64,000 bases of DNA from Anodontia alba (taxonomy: Eukaryota; Mollusca; Bivalvia; Lucinida; Lucinidae), in contig OZ024824.1 of NCBI GenBank assembly GCA_964016985.1, positions 118,316,951-118,380,950 on the forward strand. The letters are read 5' to 3'. Within the stretch, counting starts at the first letter, position 1. Each line of letters opens with the position of its first letter. The position numbers were made by a program, and so were the translations under genes. Positions 55,601 to 63,957 of the stretch are shown here, in pieces. Below the pieces are notes generated by a model, which was given only the letters and a program-made list of their open reading frames with translations, made no database searches and was not told where the DNA came from.

Positions 55601-58600
55601 TTACACGTCTAACGTCGTGAAAACGAAGACAGACGTCAACAAAGTATCAAATGACGTCGGTAAGCGTCGCGCGCTTCCGCCCAGTGATTTGTTGCCGAAT
55701 AAATCACTGAATTTAAGCATTGGCTATATAGGCGAGGAGTGTTAGAATTATGAATATAAAGTAAACTTGGAAACACTTCTGGAGCAAGGAAAGTCGGAAC
55801 CGGTGTTTAACGGCGACTAAGATTATATACTTAAGATATTACCTGGAAATCCAATATTTTAGGAGAATCCAAATAATATTACCCGTTATAAATGGATAGT
55901 AGACACTATGCGACAGACTGAATGCTTAGTTTGTAACTCAGTACTGGTTGATACCAATATTTTATGGGGTTTTTTTATTGCGTGACGGTAGGCGGGTTTT
56001 AAATTCAGTGAAGATGCCGACCAAACCCTTTCATCAGATGCCTGACGTTATTTCTTTGTTCGAGTCTTCTGTGGTTCAACTAGTGGTTTTCTTTAGCTCT
56101 AGCTGCCTCTGTCTGAGGTGATTGTCACGAGCTCTCATCCTTGTTTTATCACAGTGATTTAATTTGATTTGCACGTTGTTTTCTATGGATGTATTATTGA
56201 TTAAACTAGGAACCCTTTATGCGAGCCGAACAAATATTTTGTATTTCTACAACTTTTGAACCTAGGACAAAGATTTGGTACCAGTTAAATCGAATTTATA
56301 CGCCCCCTCCCCCCTATCCCCCACACGCCCAAAACGGACCCCGACCCCAGTTTTTTTACTACTCACCGTTTGGTCGGTGGTTCTGGTGTTGTTTGTTCTT
56401 TGTATGGTCTTGTCGCTGCTCGCTGAGGGGCTTCTTTTCATGTTTTCTTCTATTGGTTGTTTTATTATTGTGTTTATTTGGGAAGAGGGAACTGGTGCTT
56501 TACTTTTCTTTGGTTTGTGACATGTTTACTATATTTCAATGTTTGTCTGTTCTTCCTCTTGGTGTCATTAATAGATTATGTTCTGCGTTTTTGGCTATTT
56601 ATAGAGGATCTTACATGAGTGGTCATTTGATATGAAATTTATGAAACGAGTTGCTAATTTCGGTATTTGCGAGCCTCCGACGAGCAAAGTACCGAAATTA
56701 CATGTACCTGAGGAGTTTCATAAATTTCATATTAAATGACCGAAAATGTAACATTCTGTTTATCACATGGCTCTTCCGACGACAAAAATGCACAAAATAT
56801 ATAAAGGTAACGGCTTTCCATAGCTAAACAGAACAACTCACAACCAAGGATTCAGTAGTACGACGCAAAAAAAAAAAAAAAAAAAAAAAAATAGTTCGTA
56901 TATTATTTGATAAGTACCGAAAATAACAAGAGAAATATGCCATTTTTTACTTCATTAAACTGTAGGAAATAATGATGATTTTTATTTGAGCTAATGAATA
57001 TTCATTTGAATAAGTATCAATTCAAAAATGACTATTCCCTTCAGTCTCATTCAACCGAGTCAGTACGTCACTGAATCAGTAGGGAAATTCTCGGCAGTCA
57101 GCTGTCGTATTTAAAGGTCATTGACCTTCATCAATACATTTTGTACTGTGGTTGATACACCCAAGTAAATGTCAGATTTCAGGAATAAATAGAGGATATT
57201 CAAATGTTTGTCGTGAATATGACTTTTATTTCATCGAGTGAAGTGAAAAAATGTATATTTCATGAGTGCCTTCGGCATACATACATTTTTTCACTTCACT
57301 CGATGAAATTCGGCACTCATGAAATATACATTTTTTCACTTCACTCGATGAAGTAAAAGTCATATTCACAACAAACATTTGAATTTTCTTTTTATTATAT
57401 ACATCGCTTTCGACAGAAGAGATGCAAATCTTGCATTTGCAAGGGGAAGTCTGACACGCAATTTTGTCCCTTGGCGGTGACATATATAAGAACCGCATAA
57501 CATTAGTTAGAATGTAAATTTACTCTTTTTCAGTGAATACCGTAACAATTTTCATCTCGTGTAATGAAAACATTCAAATTTTCACTCGTGCATAATGACC
57601 ATTAATGTAAATAAGAAAATAAGTAGTTCCAGATCTTATATTTTTTCACTGCTCAGAGGAGTGAAAATATAAGTTTCGAAATATGCATTTTATTTCATTA
57701 ATAATTCTCTATATTTCATTACTTTGTATATGATAAAATACATTTTGACTGTAGATTGGATTTTAATTTGACACCTGTATATTGATTATCAAGAGTCATT
57801 AGTTATTCTCCGATGCTTGTTTAGAGAACCTGGGGATTTTTCATATTGACTGTTTGACGACATTGACGTTGGAAACTTGTGCCTCCAAATTTGTTGCCGG
57901 AGAACATCGAATTTAAACCACCATGAACATTTCTAGTAGCCGTGTTATTCACATTGTGGTTATGTATTGTCTTCCCCTTCCATAGATATAAACTTTATCA
58001 TTCATCTCAAAGATAAAGGCAGGATCTGTTTTAAAAGTGAAAGTTGTATCGGCTAACGCGGACGCCATCTTGATTGCTATCAATAAGCGGATTAATACGA
58101 ATATTAATAAGGATAGTTAGGATAACCAATGGGAGGCCTTGCAGGTGTTATTACACGTGTTGTTATATGCTTTTTATGACATGGGTTATTTCACTGAATA
58201 ACTTGACGGTCATGATAACATTATTTACTTTTCAGTTTCTTTTACGTTGCTTGCAAAAAAAAAAAAAAAAGACGGCCTCTGGATATGGCAGGGAGCTCAA
58301 TGCTCTCTTTTAGAGTATTGCCTCACTGAAATATCACGCCCCAGACACATGACATGATATTCCACCCAACCACATTATACTGACACTGTGTTGACCAGCC
58401 CTAGCTCCACTTTCTCCACTTTCTTAATGCTGAGCGTCAAGCGAAAGAGCAGCTAATACCAGTATTACCGTTTATTAGTGAACAGAAATGATGAAGAACG
58501 CCAATCATTTCCAAAATTACAAGCCAGAAAATGCCACAGTCACGAAGCCTCCCGAGGCACCAAATAAGGAGAGATGCGGAACAAATAATGACAACACAAA

Positions 58601-61394
58601 CATCACATATGAAACCACAAAAAGAAGACGCACAAAAAGAAGAACTGTTACAGAAAAACCGCCTTGGAACGGTCAGTAGGAAAACATTGTGACGAAACAA
58701 AACAAATGGCTGGAGAGTGGTGTGGCTAGGTTTAATTCTTTTGTGAGAGCTAGGGACTAATTTCCCATATCAAAGCTTCTGGTGAATGAATGTCATTAGA
58801 AGTGTCACTAGCAAAAAATTCTGATTCTGATGGCTGAGTGGCGATCTGAAGCCAGAACACACACACAAAAAAAAACAAAAAAAAAAAAAACACAAACAGT
58901 ACCACGATGAGCCCGAGAGACATTGAATAGTCAAGCACCAAGCATTTGAAACAAATTGAGGAGGGAGCCATCATTTAATCTGAGGACCGACTCACCGTCT
59001 AATGATTAAAGAGAGAAGCAAAAAAAAAAAAAAAAAAAAAATCTGAAAGGTTGCCTTAGGAAACAAAGAACACATTACAGATAGAAAATAGGAGTCCCGG
59101 TTTTATAGAGATTCTTCATAAGCAGTAATGAAGTTTGCATCACGGCTTACGCCCTCAGGCGTACAGATGAGCAGAACTCCACTTTCAAAGATACTACAAT
59201 GGGCCCAATGATCCCAAAGGAAATGAAAATATAATCTGCACTATGGTTAAGTACGCGGAGACCCATACTTAGGTTAACAACTATGCATGGAGTTTGCCCC
59301 TGAACAGCCATGTTGTAACCTATCTTTTTTGTGGTGAGTGACAATCTTTTAAGATTATACGGAAAATCAGTTTTGCCAACAATCTTTCTGAACTTATAGA
59401 TTAAGTCGCCATAAAATTCAGGTTCGAACATACCTTCTTGCAGAAGTGTTTTCAAACCAACGTTATGTTTGGACATTAATTCAGAATGCCGACGATTAAA
59501 CTTAGTTAAGCGATTTTAGTAGCCCAATTCCTTTCAGAATATATAGCTGTTATTCACTGCCATTTGCTGTGTTTCAATTGATTTACTGTATTTACCCTAG
59601 ATAGTCGGACACTTAAACTTCATACCGTGCCATACTGGTCCTAAATCTTAAATGAGCCAGCGCACGACAAAACCTACAATAAGACTTGTGTGACTTGTGA
59701 AGACTCAGATCAGACATCGCATCAGCGCAGTCTAATCAGAGTATTCGCTGTCCGCTGTCTTCTACAGCCTCTGTGCTATCCAGAGTGACAAATGAAAACT
59801 CTTGCCACACTGAGTGGATGTACAGGCTGGTATGAGTCTTTACTGGTAACACGTCTTATTGTAGTTGTCATGCACTGGCTCAAATGTAATTTTATTACCT
59901 GTTCATGTGTCTAAATACTGCTTGATGATTGGCAGATAGTTTAGACCCTGACCAGACACTGCGTTGTGAATACTTAGGGTAGCTAATTTAGTTGTCCACA
60001 TTTGTTACAGGAAGTACAGCGCCCACAGATTTGTGCCAGGTCGCCATCTCTCTAATCTATACCACGAAGAGTATGTATTTCTTACATTTTTTTTATAAAT
60101 AGATTCTTAGAGAAAATGACTTTTGAGATCAATGAACACTGAAAACGCACAAAATAGCTGAAATTTTGACGTTTTCTGAGCCAGACTTGCTGGGTTCGCC
60201 CAATTACATCTCATAAATAACACTCGATAAGACTTAAACACGGTGAATTTGAAAACAAACAGTTGATTAATATAAATGCCATGAAATGGACGTTTTCACA
60301 CTGGCCCTATTACATATCTTCGACCACTAATACTGGCCTTCCAATGGCTGTATTGGCCCTCGGCTTCGCCACATGCGAATACAGCAATTCTCAGGCCAAT
60401 ACGACTGCCCTCGAACCTGTAACAGGGCCAATATGAAAACGACCATTTAATAACATTATAATAATTCAATATCAGTGATGTGTTGAAAGTTACGCCAAAC
60501 TGTTAACACCAAGGTAGGACTGATGGATAAAAACATATTTGAAGCGAGTTGAAATTTAAGGGGAAACGATGCAGTTTCAGGTAGAGGCAGCTCTGCAAAA
60601 TGTTGGCATCCCTTCTGAAAAAAGGGGCGTCTCTCAAAAGGATAGAAATTTCTACTTTTGGGAGCATAGTCATTTCTTTTAGAATAGACCCTTTATTAGA
60701 TGGAGCACGATGTGCAGGAAAGTATACCGGATGTCGTTAAAGTTATCTTTTTGTAAAATGATAATAATAACAAAATCAACAGAAATAATAATAATAATAA
60801 AAAAAAAAAAAAAACATTATTGTTATAAATAGGCATTATTCCACAAGCTAACATAAACGATTTAAGAATGAAGCACAGTAATACTCGGGGAACAGTACAT
60901 CTTAGATTGCATGTGCGTCCAGCGATGACTCAGATCAGCCTGCGCATGCGCGCGGTCTGGTCTGAATCTTCGCAAGACTCTCTGTCGGTACCAAGGATCT
61001 AAAGTGTCTTCAGTTGGGCAGGGAAGACTGATCAGCGCTGCGCTGATCTGAGTCTTTGTTGGAGGCACATGTAAAATTGTAGGAAATGCTGTGCCCCGGC
61101 TCATGTGATAGAAGCCGTGTCAACTAAAGCTACCTAAATCTGATCAGGGTAAGTACAATTATATTTGTTTTGTTTCTTTATCTACACGGTCCTAAGAATG
61201 TTTACCTGAACTGAGCACGCCATGGTCAAACTGCTTGTTTTCACGATCAGGGCAGTTTGCAAGCGTCAAAATAGGCCAATAACTATCTCAGGTAGCGGTA
61301 CTAATATTATTGTATTTTTGTTGGCAGGTGGTTTAGTACTCTCGACCTAGGACGTTACGAGGATCAGACACTGGAATCTCCAATACTGCACGTT
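39784..61394 (+). CDS. AGC-family pseudokinase with PP1-docking N-terminus (whole gene, probably incomplete 3')
   Basis: Eight plus-strand exons join with matching phases (0,2,2,0,2,2,2) and good splice sites to give at least 934 residues. Residues 1-655 are hydrophilic, Asp/Glu/Asn/Ser-rich and mostly without domains. They contain KQVTF (387-391, RVxF type), SILK at 422-425 and 531-534, and a basic cluster at 610-626 (possible nuclear signal). Residues about 656-920 follow the AGC-kinase order. The Gly loop is LHIGDFSLKY (one of three Gly kept). The VAIK Lys is Tyr688. HRDLKxxN becomes H773-G-N-L-Y-P-W-K. DFG becomes G793-F-L. APE becomes APD (822-824). The alpha-F Asp835 and the late Arg898 are kept. 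The N775 to G793 spacing equals the 18 residues between the two Asp in PKA. By inference it is a structural or scaffolding pseudokinase and not an enzyme. I do not recognise a named orthologue; RPS6KC1/RPS6KL1-like divergent kinases are the alternatives to test. Confidence 0.85.
42510..42619 (+). CDS. Pseudokinase exon: beta-3 strand and alpha-C region
   Basis: 110 nt, acceptor TATTTCCAG, donor AG|GTCAGT. Encodes residues 675-710, with MTVTIYTDV where active kinases have VAxK (Tyr688 replaces Lys) and SLDVRHMLNMQSNFIN for the alpha-C/beta-4 lead. The donor lies inside a three-copy 22-bp tandem repeat (42611-42676). Confidence 0.85.
42611..42676 (+). repeat. Three 22-bp tandem copies spanning a splice donor
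   Basis: CATTAACAGGTCAGTTCATT(TT) begins at 42611, 42633 and 42655. Copies 1 and 3 contain AG|GTCAGT; copy 2 has CGGATCAG. Confidence 0.95.
43390..43706. mobile_element. Family K palindromic MITE, copy 1
   Basis: AATGTTTGTCGTGAATATGA, TTATTTCATCGAGTGAAGTG, then an inverted partner ending TTGAATATCCTCTATTTA. The counterpart is at 57187-57720. Confidence 0.75.
43697..44798 (-). mobile_element. Family F MITE, copy 4, split by family H
   Basis: The two F parts (43697-44115 and about 44626-44798) are collinear with copy 5 (51302-51895) once the H element is removed. Confidence 0.85.
44116..44625 (+). mobile_element. Family H element, copy 1 (nested in F)
   Basis: About 510 bp, from TTCTTGCATAAAATCCTATG to GGCAAATGTTAATGCATGAA, with a subterminal palindrome (CACTCGGCCTAGCGGCCTC). 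The inverted-orientation copy is at 61861-62413. Confidence 0.85.
44800..46380. other. Pseudokinase intron, unassigned part
   Basis: AT-rich intron with poly(T) near 45600-45640; a single hairpin-family remnant (GTGGGTACTTATTAGAAGCG) at 46163. Confidence 0.45.
46390..46505. repeat. Palindromic repeat
   Basis: GGGGTCTATTCTAAAAAGAA / TTATTTTAGAGTAGACCCC inverted pair. Related copies near 43095-43185, 47740-47845 and 60605-60700. Confidence 0.8.
46555..46614. repeat. Poly(C) and (CA)n microsatellite
   Basis: C-rich tracts followed by (CA)8-9. Confidence 0.95.
47031..47129 (+). CDS. Pseudokinase exon: hinge region
   Basis: 99 nt, acceptor GATTTTCCAG, donor AG|GTAAGT, phase 2 to phase 2. Residues 711-743 (RLRYVLRRGNEIWLLHKFLP, then IGALQVLM) match the beta-4/beta-5/hinge/alpha-D pattern of AGC kinases (L.YAF....LYLV..Y..GG.L...L). 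Confidence 0.85.
47896..48108. mobile_element. piggyBac-like MITE (family E, copy 3)
   Basis: Left end TTTA|TCCTTGTC (decayed), right end AGGG|TTAA. The core hairpin AGATCCAGATCGGTTG is kept. Confidence 0.8.
48478..48721. mobile_element. Family Q MITE, copy 4
   Basis: GGGCCCAGTTGTTCAAAGCG...CTTTGAACAACTGGGCCC, the cleanest ends in the family. Confidence 0.9.
49185..49625. mobile_element. Fold-back element made of an EcoRI-site minisatellite
   Basis: The left arm is tandem ACTTCACGAATTCA variants and the right arm is the reverse complement, meeting near 49418-49430. The outer inverted flanks (GAAAGACCAGTAGTGACATT / AATGCCACTGCCGGTCTTTC) are also paired. More than 20 GAATTC sites. Confidence 0.9.
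49871..50145. mobile_element. Family A MITE, intronic copy
   Basis: CATCACGAAAACATGCCTAT...AATAGGCGTGTTTTCGTAATG with the central hairpin at 49985-50035. It ends 112 bp before a pseudokinase exon. Confidence 0.9.
50257..50398 (+). CDS. Pseudokinase exon: alpha-E and catalytic loop
   Basis: 142 nt, acceptor CTCTTTTGCAG, donor CTG|GTAATT, ending in phase 0. Residues 744-791 include EVHAQFITAGLLIGVNYLHQ, then NGITHGNLYPWKILINNRGY. The pattern is alpha-E plus catalytic loop, but HRD is HGN, the loop Lys is Tyr777 and the Mg-binding Asn is Lys780. Confidence 0.88.
51173..51303. repeat. Tandem duplication, about 70 bp period
   Basis: TTGACAGTATATGAAAGATC, CGGTAACTTTTGGTCTACAA and TTCATAGAGGCTAT occur twice with no visible mismatch. 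Confidence 0.95.
51302..51895 (+). mobile_element. Family F MITE, copy 5
   Basis: Full-length, parallel to 34624-35218. Includes CTGACGTCATAA and both palindromes. Confidence 0.85.
51903..52350. mobile_element. Two adjacent family J MITEs
   Basis: Copies 51903-52033 and 52197-52350, each with GGATCTTACATRAGTGGTCA at the left and a TATCACATGAC-like right end. They lie just upstream of the 52552 exon. Confidence 0.75.
52552..52727 (+). CDS. Pseudokinase exon: degenerate DFG, activation segment, alpha-F
   Basis: 176 nt, acceptor TTTTGTCCCACAG, donor AG|GTCAGT. Residues 792-850 begin TGFLPLHDV, so the preceding VL plus TGFL aligns with VLTDFG and the metal-binding Asp is Gly. The segment continues to FSVPYAAPDRF (APE to APD) and DPSVDIFSIGCIAYEIAIG (subdomain IX with Asp835 kept). 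Confidence 0.9.
53400..53525 (+). CDS. Pseudokinase exon: alpha-G region
   Basis: 126 nt, acceptor GTGTTTTACAG, donor AG|GTATCC. Residues 850-891 read RTPFYGRSEEGTKDNILSYS, then YRPIFEYD and FIDSCL, matching the AGC/CaMK pattern G.PPFY.......IL.....F......FI..CL. Confidence 0.88.
53588..53755. repeat. Long hairpin MITE
   Basis: Arms contain GTGCTCAAATGCC, AAGCACAGTTGAGTTTGGG and their complements. The tip is GAGCACGAGCGAGCGCAGCG. Confidence 0.88.
54331..54438. mobile_element. Family A MITE, right half only
   Basis: GAGCAGAAATATGAAAAATA to GGCGTGTTTTCGTAATG. Confidence 0.8.
54578..54690. mobile_element. Family J MITE copy
   Basis: AGAGGATCTTACATAAGTGG...TATCATATGAC. Confidence 0.75.
55405..55760 (+). 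mobile_element. Family G MITE, copy 2 (internally deleted)
   Basis: GATCAGCTCTAGCAGTGATT to CATTGGCTATATAGGCGAGG. Keeps the TGACGTC, CCGCCC, ATTGG and TATATAG motifs. Confidence 0.85.
55761..56597. other. Intronic, mostly unassigned
   Basis: A 138-codon frame at 56219-56635 is pyrimidine-rich, resembles an inverted version of the insert in 33702-33985, and runs into a J MITE. I treat it as repeat-derived and non-coding. Confidence 0.5.
56598..56775. mobile_element. Family J MITE copy
   Basis: AGAGGATCTTACATGAGTGG...TATCACATGGC. Confidence 0.75.
57187..57720. mobile_element. Family K palindromic MITE, copy 2
   Basis: Inverted relative to 43390-43706. It contains a tandemly duplicated arm (ATTTTTTCACTTCACTCGAT occurs twice) around the GAGTGCCTTCGGCA tip. 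Confidence 0.8.
58240..58690. repeat. Dispersed SINE-like fragments
   Basis: GACGGCCTCTGGATATGGCA, CCCACCCAACCACATTATAC-like and AGCCCTAGCTCCACTTT segments resemble the non-tRNA body of molluscan SINEs and relate to the SINE at 17255-17444. Confidence 0.55.
59147..59476 (-). pseudogene. Possible retroelement-derived ORF fragment
   Basis: 109 codons starting MSKHNVGLKTLLQEGMFEPE, with YGDLIYKFRKIVG and KKIGYNMAVQGQTPCIVVN. It resembles retrotransposon-linked frames that recur in bivalve genomes, but I cannot name a family with certainty. It is not in phase with, or on the strand of, the surrounding pseudokinase gene, whose intron contains it. Confidence 0.5.
60011..60070 (+). CDS. Pseudokinase exon: alpha-H/alpha-I
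   Basis: 60 nt, acceptor TTTGTTACAG, donor GA|GTATGT. Residues 892-911 are RKYSAHRFVPGRHLSNLYHE. This fits the end of a kinase domain (L..dP..R.......HPFF), with Arg898 at the position of the conserved buried Arg. Confidence 0.85.
60285..60450. repeat. Palindromic repeat
   Basis: AAATGGACGTTTTCACACTGGCC...GGGCCAATATGAAAACG-type inverted ends, tip CCCTCGGCTTCGCCACATGC. Confidence 0.75.
61328..61394 (+). CDS. Pseudokinase exon: end of kinase domain
   Basis: Acceptor GTTGGCAG at 61327. The product is EWFSTLDLGRYEDQ, then TLESPILHV. EEWFSTLDL corresponds to the HPFF..IDW..L motif that closes AGC domains. A donor (GTT|GTGAGT) at 61395 would carry the gene beyond 61394, and the remaining exons would lie outside the recognised set. 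If it is not used, the frame ends 13 codons later at TGA 61434-61436, giving 947 residues. Confidence 0.75.
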
Positions 61395-61633
61395 GTGAGT
61401 AAATTGTGCCGTAACCCGAGAAAACGTTACTTCTGACATATGCGCCCAACGAAGACTCAAATCAGCCTTTGCATCCTTAGCTATCCAAAATCGCCCAGTG
61501 AAGATTCTGATCAGACAGCGCGAATGTCCAAAGATACGTTTTCTGAAGTTGCGACTCAATATTTACTTTTACGCCAACAGCTATGACTCCTATCATGCAT
61601 GCACATTCAAACTAAAGTTTCTCACTTTCATGT

Positions 61634-61836
61634 TTAATCCTTGTCATGTTGAATAAATAAAGATGCCATACCCACTTCCGATTTCCCGCTAATCAGATTA
61701 TTGATCCAGGTTGTTGATGTAAATACACATAATGACAAACAGTGCAGATCCAGATTAGTTGGCAGAAGCCAACTAATCTAGATCTACACTGTTTGCAAAG
61801 GCAATGTATATCCAGGTTCAGCAGGACAAGGGTTAA
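61634..61836. mobile_element. piggyBac-like MITE (family E, copy 4)
   Basis: TTAA|TCCTTGTCATG...CAGCAGGACAAGGG|TTAA. The core hairpin is AGATCCAGATTAGTTGGC. Confidence 0.85.
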
Positions 61837-61860
61837 TATTATAGGGCTCACCCATGGTTT

Positions 61861-62413
61861 TTCATGCATTAACATTTGCCGGGTCTCGAGGAAGATGTTT
61901 GAACACGAGGCCGCTAGGCCGAGTGTTCAAATATCTTCCGAGGGACCCGGCAAATGTTATTGCAATGAAATAACCATGAATGATTGTTGTTCTTGCATAA
62001 CTTACGATTCCAACGCAAATTGTGACGAAAACGCTTATTTTAGCCACCGCTTGTGCTCAAAGATGATCTAAACGCCCCAAAGCTCCATATAAACTCCAAA
62101 TAAACTCTTCAAATGCGACGGCAAACCAACATGGCGGCTAGATCAAAATATTGTTTACAATGACACCAGTTGCGCAATGACCCTCTGACGTCATCATAAA
62201 ATTCTAAAATGCTACGTTCAGGGCGATAACGTTACGTCGCTCAACGTAACGTAAACAAAGCAATGCCTATCTTGTGATATCATAAGTTCAAAATCCATGT
62301 TCAAACAGCACGTGAATTTCATGATTTGAACATGGGTTTTGTTGTTTGAACATGGCTTCTGCTCCATTCAAGAATAGCTTCAATAGCTATGTTCATAGGA
62401 TTTTATGCAAGAA
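61861..62413 (-). mobile_element. Family H element, copy 2
   Basis: Inverted copy of 44116-44625 at high visible similarity, with intact subterminal palindrome AACACGAGGCCGCTAGGCCG. Confidence 0.88.
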
Positions 62414-63300
62414 TTATAATTCGCACCTAAGTTGCACCTCATAAATGGGTCAGATCCCACAACTCGGCCGATTTTACAAATGGGCCCATTTCCTTCAAAG
62501 TATGCCCACACGAACCGATTCTTAACAAAGGCCGTAAATTTACAGCTGCACTGTCGCTAATATAGCGAGCTCGTGGTGCCGTGCGGTTAGATCATCTTTG
62601 AGCACAAGCGGTGACTAAAATAAGCGTGCACAGCCTCTCAGTCAGCGCCTATTCTTCAGTAACTGCATACAGATTCTTTGGGTAAGCTATAAACCAGGCC
62701 ATAACAAAACGAAGCCCCAGATCAGATTGCGAAGATCCTAGTCTTTGATGTTCATATCCACATGATGTTGGTGCTGGCTCATGTTTCCTATCAGGATCAA
62801 TAAAAACATATGAACTACATATCTTAATAAAAGAGAGGAAATTTTATTTCACCGAATGAACACCAAATGTTGTATTTTCAGGAGTGGCGATAGCCACGAG
62901 TGCAAAAACAAGTTTTGGTTGTTCATTAGTGAAATAAATTCGATCTTTCACTGAAAAAAAAAATCAAACTTCCTGTTCCTTTTATGCTTCTACCTACTCT
63001 TCAACACTTACTTTTTCCTAGTCATTTCGCGTCAATGTGGTCTTGTTCAGCATGTTCAGGGGCATAATATTGCGTAAAAACGCAATTTTGTACCTAGAAA
63101 ATGAGGCCACATAATTTTAAAGCAATACAATGCAAGAAATCGACACAGAGAAAAGGCCACAGTAGGTGATGGTTCGCCTGACGTCGCGTTCAGAAAGGGT
63201 TACGTCAGCGCATTGTGACGTCAGCGGTTCGAGAGCGGAAAGTTAACCTCCTCACATAATTTCAGACAATTATACAGTAAAGAATATCTATTCTTTTATG
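62414..63300. other. Downstream of the last recognised exon
   Basis: A small palindrome (62870-62945, tip GGAGTGGCGATAGCCACGAG) and otherwise unassigned sequence. Further exons of the pseudokinase gene, if any, were not recognised. Confidence 0.45.
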
Positions 63301-63309
63301 CTTTTCAAT

Positions 63310-63800
63310 TAAGAAATAGATCAGCTCTAGCAGTGATTTGTTGAGTAATAAATCACTGTTTGGAGGTCAGTTGTAAAGTAGATCAAATCACGAGCGCGGA
63401 GCGCGAGTGATTTATCTTCTTACAACTGACCGACAAACTGTGATTTATTACTCAACAAATCACGCACAAGAGCTGATCTATTTCGATTCTAACACATAGA
63501 AAACGACGAAAAGGTAATTGTATCCTTTAGATTTTTCAAACTTTCCGCCATCGAATAAAGAAATCCCGCCAAAAGTTTTGACTGTAACGCTGACGTTTAC
63601 ATGCATTTCTTACGTTGCTGAAGTGCAAAAAACGACGTTACACAGTCTAGCGTCGTAGAAACTAAGACTGACGTCAGCAGCGTGTCGAAATGACGTCGAA
63701 AGGCGCCAGATAGCGTCGCGCGTTTCCGCCCAGTGATTTATTGCATAATATATCACTGAGTTTAACCATTGGCTATATAGGCAAGGAGTGTTAGAATGAA
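63310..63800 (+). mobile_element. Family G MITE, full copy 3
   Basis: GATCAGCTCTAGCAGTGATT ... tip CACGAGCGCGGAGCGCGAGT ... TGACGTCAGCAG, TTCCGCCCAG, CCATTGGCTATATAGGC, AGTGTTAGAAT. Confidence 0.9.
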
Positions 63801-63957
63801 GTATTGAGATTTCTCAATGAAATCGAATTCAATATTTTCAGGTTTCAAACTGAAAATATGCTCTTTGAATATCCACTGTGTGGGACTACTTTTTTTTTTT
63901 GAAATCGAATTTCTCATAAATTCTAGGTCGAAAACATTGCCAAAAGTTTTAAGACGT

